Assembly: GCA_902780495.1 (NCBI GenBank)
Contig: CACZFM010000005.1
Location: 1 to 64,000, forward strand
DNA length: 64,000 nt
Direction of reading: 5' to 3'
Origin: an uncultured Bacteroidales bacterium
GTDB lineage: Bacteria > Bacteroidota > Bacteroidia > Bacteroidales > Paludibacteraceae
Part shown: piece after piece, positions 59,084 through 64,000 of the stretch
How the letters are laid out: every line of letters starts with the position of its first letter
Position numbering within the stretch: position 1 is the first letter of the stretch
Position numbers and translations under genes: made by a program
The notes under the pieces: generated by a model
Seen by the model: the letters and a program-made list of their open reading frames with translations, nothing else
What the model was told of the DNA's origin: nothing
Databases searched by the model: none

Positions 59084-60331
59084 TCAGTCAATTGCTTTCC
59101 AAGTGGAGCGGAAGGCCATGGCGGCATCTTCCTTATAGGTGGTCACACGACCGATAAACTGCTCATCCTGGCGGACAGAGAAAGCCATGCACTCTTTGAG
59201 CCAGTCGAACTGCTCGAACGCACTTCCGGCCCAGAGGTTAATGCGATAGCGACCCGGACCAAGGTTCACGCCATGGATGGTGCATTTGAACTGATAGGTC
59301 TGACCGGCTTTCAAAGGCATGGTCTGGAAAGTCGTGTCGTCCTCGTTGATGATATGGGCCATGTAATGACCGTTATCACGGTAGATATTCACATGCAGCA
59401 TCCATCGGTCGATATCGCGATGAGCAGTCACCTTTACTCGCACCTCGAGATCTTCGCCCAGGCGAACGATTTCCTTATCGAGGCTATATTCATCGAAGCG
59501 TAAAGCGCCGGTTCCCGAACGGAGAACGAAACCCTTCTCGTTATCGCGAAGATAACAATCTACAACATCATGGACATTGCCATCCATCTTAATTTGACCA
59601 TTCTCAAGCATTATGCCACGTGTACACAGATTTTTCACACTTGCCATATTATGACTAACGAAGAGGACGGTGCGGCCTTGGCCTTGGGAAACGTCTTTCA
59701 TCTTGCCGATGGCCTTCTTCTGGAACTCGGCATCGCCTACGGCAAGAACCTCGTCCACAACGAGAATCTCCGGCTCCAGGAACGCGGCAACGGCAAAGCC
59801 CAGACGGACCATCATACCACTGGAATAACGCTTGACCGGCGTATCGATATAGCGTTCACAGCCCGAAAAATCGATAATCTCGTCCAACTTACGCGTTATC
59901 TCCTGACGCGTCATACCCAAAATAGCGCCGTTCATGTAGATATTCTCACGTCCCGTCATTTCTGTATGGAAACCCGTGCCCACTTCCAGAAGCGAACCGA
60001 TGCGCCCTCTGGCACGGATAGTACCGGTGGTGGGACCTGTAACACGAGAAAGGAGTTTAAGAAGGGTTGACTTACCGGCACCGTTCTTACCGATGATGCC
60101 GACGACATCGCCCTGTTCGACTTTGAAATCAATATCGCGCAATGCCCAGACGTACTCCGAAGAGCCTTTGGAGGCACGGTCGTTGACTTCGCCCACTTTG
60201 AGATATGGATCCTCTTTGCGCAAGATGGCGGTCTGCCACCAACGATTGAGGTCGTGCGCCAGCGTACCTGTGGAGACCAATCCAAGACGATATTGCTTGC
60301 TGACGTGATTAAATTCTATTGCTGTATTCAT
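59084..60331 (-). CDS. wzt: ABC transporter ATPase for polysaccharide export (Wzt), 415 aa
   Basis: Walker A GIIGKNGAGKSTLLKLLS (from residue 78), signature YSSGMMVRLGFAVAAFLEPEILVVDEVLAVGDAEFQKKAI with Walker B, and VLFVSHNMASVKNLCTRGIML identify an ABC-2 type polysaccharide exporter ATPase. The C-terminal 150 residues form the Wzt_C substrate-binding domain (LDKEIVRLGEDLEVRVKVTAH ... INLWAGSAFEQFDWL). It powers export of a finished chain across the inner membrane. Its permease partner Wzm is not next to it and not found in the window. It is the first gene of the whole polysaccharide unit, with its own promoter. Confidence 0.93.
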   Translation of the reverse strand: MNTAIEFNHVSKQYRLGLVSTGTLAHDLNRWWQTAILRKEDPYLKVGEVNDRASKGSSEYVWALRDIDFKVEQGDVVGIIGKNGAGKSTLLKLLSRVTGPTTGTIRARGRIGSLLEVGTGFHTEMTGRENIYMNGAILGMTRQEITRKLDEIIDFSGCERYIDTPVKRYSSGMMVRLGFAVAAFLEPEILVVDEVLAVGDAEFQKKAIGKMKDVSQGQGRTVLFVSHNMASVKNLCTRGIMLENGQIKMDGNVHDVVDCYLRDNEKGFVLRSGTGALRFDEYSLDKEIVRLGEDLEVRVKVTAHRDIDRWMLHVNIYRDNGHYMAHIINEDDTTFQTMPLKAGQTYQFKCTIHGVNLGPGRYRINLWAGSAFEQFDWLKECMAFSVRQDEQFIGRVTTYKEDAAMAFRSTWKAID

Positions 60332-60341
60332 AGTGTTTATT

Positions 60342-60354
60342 GCGGCGGAGCCGC
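60342..60354 (-). promoter_or_regulatory. Hairpin in the wzt 5' leader
   Basis: GCGGC-GGA-GCCGC between the promoter and the wzt start codon, 10 bases upstream of the ATG. It could limit ribosome access; no T-run follows, so it is not an intrinsic terminator. Confidence 0.35.
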
Positions 60355-60377
60355 TATTATGCGTAGTAATTCGAGCG

Positions 60378-60409
60378 CAAAGATAATGCTTTTTTTTCGA
60401 ATATGCAAA
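60378..60409 (-). promoter_or_regulatory. Promoter of wzt and the polysaccharide unit
   Basis: TTTG (60406-60409), 20-base spacer, TATCTTTG (60378-60385) on the minus strand. The spacer and upstream DNA (28 bases) are identical to those of the promoter at 5239-5270. Confidence 0.85.
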
Positions 60410-60437
60410 TAAATATGCAATTTCATGCAGATATTCG

Positions 60438-61064
60438 TTACTTTTTCTTATTCAAGGCGGCGAGGAGGCGCTGATTGGGCGTGGTTAACGAACTATCGGC
60501 CAGACCCTTGCGCTTGGCAAACGAAGTCCAATCCTTTGCTCCTCCGGCAGCCGCAGCAGGCAAACGCAATTGGAGGAAATGGCAATACGCAATCGCCAGT
60601 GCATCGGTGGCATCCAGATGCTTCGGCATGGCTTCATCCGGGATATGCAAAAAACGCTGTAACATATCCGCTACCTGCTCCTTCGTGGAATGACCGTTAC
60701 CGGTAATCGCCATCTTGACTTTCATAGGCGAATACTCATACACAGGCAAGTCCTTGGACAGCGCCGCAGCAATGGCGACTCCCTGCGCGTGTACGATCTT
60801 AATCATCGTCTGAGGGTTCTTGTCAACGAACTGTGTCTCAATGGCTAACGAAGTAGGATGATAGGTATCAATGAGCTCCTGCAAGAAGAAAAACTCGCGT
60901 TGCAGACGCGCATACTGACCATCCAATTTGCGCACATCCAAGCAATCGAACTTGACGATATTGACATGCTGTCCCTCCACATCCAACAAGGCATAGCCCA
61001 TCAGAAGCGTACCCGGGTCAATACCCAAGATAAGTCGGTGCGGTTGCGGTTCAGAAAGCGGCAT
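60438..61064 (-). CDS. ruvC: Holliday junction endonuclease RuvC, 208 aa
   Basis: RNase H-fold with LILGIDPGTLLMGYALL (Asp16), LAIETQFVDKNPQTMIKI (acidic Glu), VKMAITGNGHSTKEQVADM and HLDATDALAIAYCHF (two Asp). It resolves Holliday junctions with RuvAB. The N-terminus MPLSEPQPHR is short of any extra domain; the C-terminal tail (FAKRKGLADSSLTTPNQR) is typical of Bacteroidales. It ends 29 bases upstream of the wzt promoter. Confidence 0.95.
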   Translation of the reverse strand: MPLSEPQPHRLILGIDPGTLLMGYALLDVEGQHVNIVKFDCLDVRKLDGQYARLQREFFFLQELIDTYHPTSLAIETQFVDKNPQTMIKIVHAQGVAIAAALSKDLPVYEYSPMKVKMAITGNGHSTKEQVADMLQRFLHIPDEAMPKHLDATDALAIAYCHFLQLRLPAAAAGGAKDWTSFAKRKGLADSSLTTPNQRLLAALNKKK

Positions 61065-61076
61065 AGGAAGACAAGA

Positions 61077-61388
61077 TTAGTGTTCGTTAACGATATATAC
61101 ATCCTCATTTTCCGCGTGCATATAATAGTGTTCGCGCGCGTAGCGTTCCAGCGAATCGGTGTTCTTCAGGGTGCGCAAGTCGCGTTCGCAAGCCACATTC
61201 TCTTCTTGGGTCTTGTGAATCTGCTGTTTAATCTCCCTTATTTCACGTCCGCGGCTGATGAAAGCAAAGATACTCTGTTTCCTGTCCACCATAAAGATGA
61301 CGGCGAACACAGCCAAGACGATGACATATTTATTGAACAGGTATTTCCGAACCTGCATCCACCTAAGGGATTGTTTTTCTTTATCCAT
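61077..61388 (-). CDS. Septum formation protein FtsB/DivIC family, 103 aa
   Basis: A single membrane helix (YLFNKYVIVLAVFAVIFMVD, residues 16-35) is followed by a coiled coil (SRGREIREIKQQIHKTQEENVACERDL) and the family block SLERYAREHYYMHAENEDVYIV. Such proteins form the FtsQ-FtsB-FtsL complex at the division site. Short, bitopic and of normal length. Co-oriented with ruvC, 12 bases apart. Confidence 0.88.
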   Translation of the reverse strand: MDKEKQSLRWMQVRKYLFNKYVIVLAVFAVIFMVDRKQSIFAFISRGREIREIKQQIHKTQEENVACERDLRTLKNTDSLERYAREHYYMHAENEDVYIVNEH

Positions 61389-61399
61389 AGCACGTGTTT

Positions 61400-62116
61400 T
61401 TATTTGTCATACAAAAAATCAGGATCCAGATAGGTTTGTTCGATGGCATCTATCTCCTGCAGTTCCTGTCCGGTAAGCATACGTTGATTGCCCTGCGTCA
61501 ACATCGCCGCCAGACGGCTCTGTATTTCCTCTATCGTACGCGGGTAGCCTTCTCCTTGGGATAGTTCGCGCAGATTGACCACCCGTTGGCGCACTGACTC
61601 CACGCCATGCTTTGCCAGTTTCTCCCGCGAGGGTGTAATAGCCTGCTGCAATGCCCCGAAGTCAACATCCCAAAGCAAAGTGCCGTGTACAATTGTGCCG
61701 GTGGGCAGGGCATAGCACGCATTTCCACTCACTTTCCGTTCGCCCACCAATACATCGTTATGCTCGGACTTGACAGCCGGATAGTCCATCTGCCCCAGTG
61801 CACCTGCAAGCAAATCGAGATAATGCTGAAAGACTTCTTCGCTGTGCGTGGAAGGAGAGATATAGGAAATCATCAGGTTGCCACCATCGGCATAGACACA
61901 TCCTCCCCCGCTCTTGCGACGATACATCTGCACCGCGTGTTCACGACAATAGTCCACATTCACTTCATTCGCCATCACCTGATGACGTCCGAAAATAACA
62001 GTAGGAGACACTACCCAGAAGAAAAGCATCTCTTCCTTGACATTCTGAGCAAGATATTCCTCCATTGCCAAATACCAGACCAATCTTTTACCCGCAGGGG
62101 CTACAATCTCTTTCAT
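61400..62116 (-). CDS. Lipoate-protein ligase A family protein, 238 aa
   Basis: LPLAT fold: FFWVVSPTVIFGRHQVMANEVN, QMYRRKSGGGCVYADGGNLMISYI with the conserved RR-SGGG motif, and DVLVGERKVSGNACYALPTGTIVHGTLLWDVD (KVSGNA lysine). It attaches or scavenges lipoate for 2-oxoacid dehydrogenases or the glycine cleavage system. It is shorter than E. coli LplA and lacks the C-terminal extension, as in many Bacteroidales. Located 5 bases downstream of guaD. Confidence 0.9.
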   Translation of the reverse strand: MKEIVAPAGKRLVWYLAMEEYLAQNVKEEMLFFWVVSPTVIFGRHQVMANEVNVDYCREHAVQMYRRKSGGGCVYADGGNLMISYISPSTHSEEVFQHYLDLLAGALGQMDYPAVKSEHNDVLVGERKVSGNACYALPTGTIVHGTLLWDVDFGALQQAITPSREKLAKHGVESVRQRVVNLRELSQGEGYPRTIEEIQSRLAAMLTQGNQRMLTGQELQEIDAIEQTYLDPDFLYDK

Positions 62117-62121
62117 CGTTC

Positions 62122-63402
62122 TTAATCCATTGGCGGCTCCGTCAGTTCTTTTCCGCGGCAGAAGCGCACACGGATATCCCTATCGTCACCTATATAAATA
62201 TATCGCTGAATACGTTGTTCTAACGTATAATTATCATAATTCAAGTAACTGTCATCCACCAGTAATGCATCAAACTCATATCCTTCCTCAAAACTTCCCA
62301 CTTTGCCAAAGAACCCTCCGCCTGCCTTGGTGGCAAGATAGAAGGCTTCACTCAGGCTGAGGAAGGGCATTTTTCCCTGCGTCTGGGCATAAATAAGCTT
62401 ACTGGTCTGAACGGCATACTGTATGATACGCAGCATGGATACATAATGTCCACCCGATATATCCGAGCCAAGCACCACAGGTATCCCGTGCTGCAAGAAC
62501 ATGCGCACAGGCGCCATGCCTGAGGCTATGTTGCTGTTGCTGGTAGGACAATGCACCACGTAGACACCTTGCCGCTTCATCAACCGCAATTCCTCGCCAT
62601 CGGTATAGCAGCAATGCGCCATGAGCGTAGGCCGCTGTCCGAAAAGGCCGTATTTATAATAGGCTTCGCCATAGCAAGCCGTGTCAGGTTCAAGCGATTG
62701 CACCCAGTCAATCTCGCTACGGTTTTCGCTAAGGTGGGACTGCACGGGCAGTTGCAGTTCTTCCGCCAATCGTCCCAATGCGGCAGACATATCCTCTGTG
62801 CAAGAAGGAATGAAGCGAGGCGTAACGATAGTGCCCACCAATCCGTTGTTTCCGTGCACATCCAGATATTGCTTCAGGGCACGTGTATCGCGCACCACCT
62901 CTTCCGCCGTGTTCCGGAGCGTATCGGGACAATTTCGGTTCATTCCCACAATGCCTACCTTTGCCCCCAAGCCCGCTTGGACAAAGAAATCCGCCAACAT
63001 GCGCGTTGCTTCGGGATGCACCGTGGCAAAGACACAACTACGCATCGTACCCTGCATCCACAGCTCATGTACAAAGCGATGGTAGATACGTTCCGCGTAG
63101 GCCGTATCCTTGAATTTGGACTCTTCCGGAAAAGTATAGGTGTTCAGCCAAGGCAGCAATTCCAAATCCATCGCCAGACCGAGGTTGCGGTACTGCGGGG
63201 CATGGAGATGCATGTCGTTGAAGGCGGGAATCAGAAGCCTGTCGCCATAGTCCGTGACCTCAGCGGTACGATACTGCTCCGGCAGTTGTTCATACACTCC
63301 GGCAATGATACCATCCTCGCGCACGCATACATACCCTCCGGGAAGGATACGGAACGCGTCAGGAGACGGCGTGTAGATAATATTAGCCCGATAAATGTTC
63401 AT
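62122..63402 (-). CDS. Guanine deaminase-type amidohydrolase, 426 aa
   Basis: The metal-binding amidohydrolase motif IPAFNDMHLHAPQYRNLGLAMD matches guanine deaminase; later PVQSHLSENRSEIDWV, MAHCCYTDGEELRLM, VVHCPTSNSNIASG and VVLGSDISGG supply further metal ligands. It turns guanine into xanthine and ammonia in purine salvage. The start overlaps the GtrA gene stop as ATGA, so it is translated in sequence with it. Confidence 0.9.
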   Translation of the reverse strand: MNIYRANIIYTPSPDAFRILPGGYVCVREDGIIAGVYEQLPEQYRTAEVTDYGDRLLIPAFNDMHLHAPQYRNLGLAMDLELLPWLNTYTFPEESKFKDTAYAERIYHRFVHELWMQGTMRSCVFATVHPEATRMLADFFVQAGLGAKVGIVGMNRNCPDTLRNTAEEVVRDTRALKQYLDVHGNNGLVGTIVTPRFIPSCTEDMSAALGRLAEELQLPVQSHLSENRSEIDWVQSLEPDTACYGEAYYKYGLFGQRPTLMAHCCYTDGEELRLMKRQGVYVVHCPTSNSNIASGMAPVRMFLQHGIPVVLGSDISGGHYVSMLRIIQYAVQTSKLIYAQTQGKMPFLSLSEAFYLATKAGGGFFGKVGSFEEGYEFDALLVDDSYLNYDNYTLEQRIQRYIYIGDDRDIRVRFCRGKELTEPPMD

Positions 63403-63848
63403 TCTGCTATTGGTTCTTCTTCTGTTTGTTTTTTCTTAAAGAACAGGCGGACGACAAAGAAGTTAACCACACCGGCTATCAAGATACTGCCTATCCCTGC
63501 CATATCGGCATTCAAGCCTATGGCGGGAAGCATCAATAGCCACAGGAGGCCATTCTGTATTCCCCAGTTAAGTAGACGTCCGACAGCAAATCCGCTGATG
63601 GTCTTCATTCCTACCTTTGTCTCGAAAACATAGACCACCTGCATTATATAGTTGGCTATCATTTCCAGGATGAATCCCAGATTGAAGGCAATCGTCACAT
63701 AGGCAGGGAGAGAGGGGAAATAGGTCTCAAAGAGCCATAGGAAGAAATAATAGATACCGTACTGGACTATTGTTCCCAGCGTTCCTACAACCGTAAACCG
63801 CACTGCATGACGGGCATTGGTGGGGAGTTTAGAAGATAGGAGTTTCAT
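63399..63848 (-). CDS. GtrA family membrane protein, 149 aa
   Basis: Four membrane helices: FTVVGTLGTIVQYGIYYFFLWLF, YVTIAFNLGFILEMIANYIM, LLNWGIQNGLLWLLML and SILIAGVVNFFVVRLFF. The pattern GTLGTIVQY and FNLGFILEMIANYIMQ is typical of GtrA, which probably flips lipid-linked sugars or serves a related role. The start is the ATG 63846-63848 (MKLLSSKLPT); a longer frame from 63944 would overlap alaS by 79 bases. Confidence 0.88.
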   Translation of the reverse strand: MKLLSSKLPTNARHAVRFTVVGTLGTIVQYGIYYFFLWLFETYFPSLPAYVTIAFNLGFILEMIANYIMQVVYVFETKVGMKTISGFAVGRLLNWGIQNGLLWLLMLPAIGLNADMAGIGSILIAGVVNFFVVRLFFKKKQTEEEPIAE

Positions 63849-63865
63849 ATTTCTTTCCGTTTGTT

Positions 63866-64000
63866 TCAGATTGCGAGTTGACCGAGTATTTCCTGCATGG
63901 CATCTTTCAGTCCATCCACGTTCCGTCCGCCTGCGGTTGCCCATTGGGGTTGTCCGCCGCCGCCACCCTGGATGTGCCGTGCCGCTGCCTTGATGATCTG
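63866..64000 (-). CDS. alaS: Alanyl-tRNA synthetase, C-terminal end (partial)
   Basis: The frame QIIKAAARHIQGGGGGQPQW, ATAGGRNVDGLKDAMQEI to TGA at 63866-63868 is the end of AlaRS: GGGGGQPQ-ATAGG and DGL-x-x-A are the conserved C-terminal features. The remainder is beyond the right edge. The GtrA gene follows 17 bases later. Confidence 0.9.
   Translation of the reverse strand, partial: QIIKAAARHIQGGGGGQPQWATAGGRNVDGLKDAMQEILGQLAI

Noticed and set aside
62551..63633. Long plus-strand open frame of 360 codons
   Set aside because: It is antisense to the guanine deaminase gene, which has clear metal-binding motifs on the minus strand.

Overview
The window reads as a chromosomal segment of a member of the Bacteroidales (Bacteroidota). 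Support: seven promoters fit the Bacteroidetes form TTTG-N20-TAnnTTTG; there are BspA-type leucine-rich repeat proteins and lipoproteins with an SSC lipobox; and the housekeeping genes (dnaK, coaD, S41 protease, ruvC, divIC-like, alaS) look typical of the order. No rRNA, tRNA, transposase, integrase or CRISPR array was found.

Layout. 1-3.0 kb: a BspA-like surface protein gene on the minus strand, broken twice and running off the left edge. 3.0-6.6 kb: two unknown genes, a frameshifted ATPase-like gene with a STAS-like partner, and a secreted beta-helix protein divergent from an AraC regulator. 7.9-15.2 kb: a housekeeping block on the plus strand (dnaK; then an IMPACT-domain protein, an acyltransferase, coaD, an S41 protease and an Ig-like lipoprotein). 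15.2-60.3 kb: everything is on the minus strand. Most of it is one large surface-polysaccharide locus: gmd and fcl for GDP-fucose, an AlgD-like GDP-mannose dehydrogenase, wecB, a DegT aminotransferase, pyruvyl- and acyl-transferases, about a dozen glycosyltransferases, a membrane polymerase candidate and the export ATPase wzt. 60.4-64 kb: housekeeping again (ruvC, divIC-like, lipoate ligase, guanine deaminase, GtrA, 3' end of alaS).

Two non-polysaccharide islands sit inside the sugar locus in the same orientation. One (26.7-32.9 kb) is a type II CBASS-like operon: CD-NTase, fused E2-E1 (Cap2), JAMM isopeptidase (Cap3), then a DUF6602 nuclease-like protein and an HNH protein as likely effectors, preceded by a SatD/DUF3307 pair. 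The other (43.9-46.9 kb) holds a trypsin-like protease with a HEPN-like partner under its own promoter, next to a PD-(D/E)XK nuclease.

The most unusual feature is a set of short, low-complexity micro-repeats (units of about 7-12 bases, tracts of 20-90 bases) scattered through the polysaccharide locus. They lie at gene junctions, where they supply start and stop codons, and also in frame inside otherwise conserved enzymes, adding roughly 10 residues. Four genes for small four-helix-bundle (S23/IVP-type) proteins are present, and each is bracketed on both sides by such tracts. One copy lies beside a 31-codon stub of a second degT gene. Together this looks like a family of small insertion cassettes that has not, to my knowledge, been described in this form.
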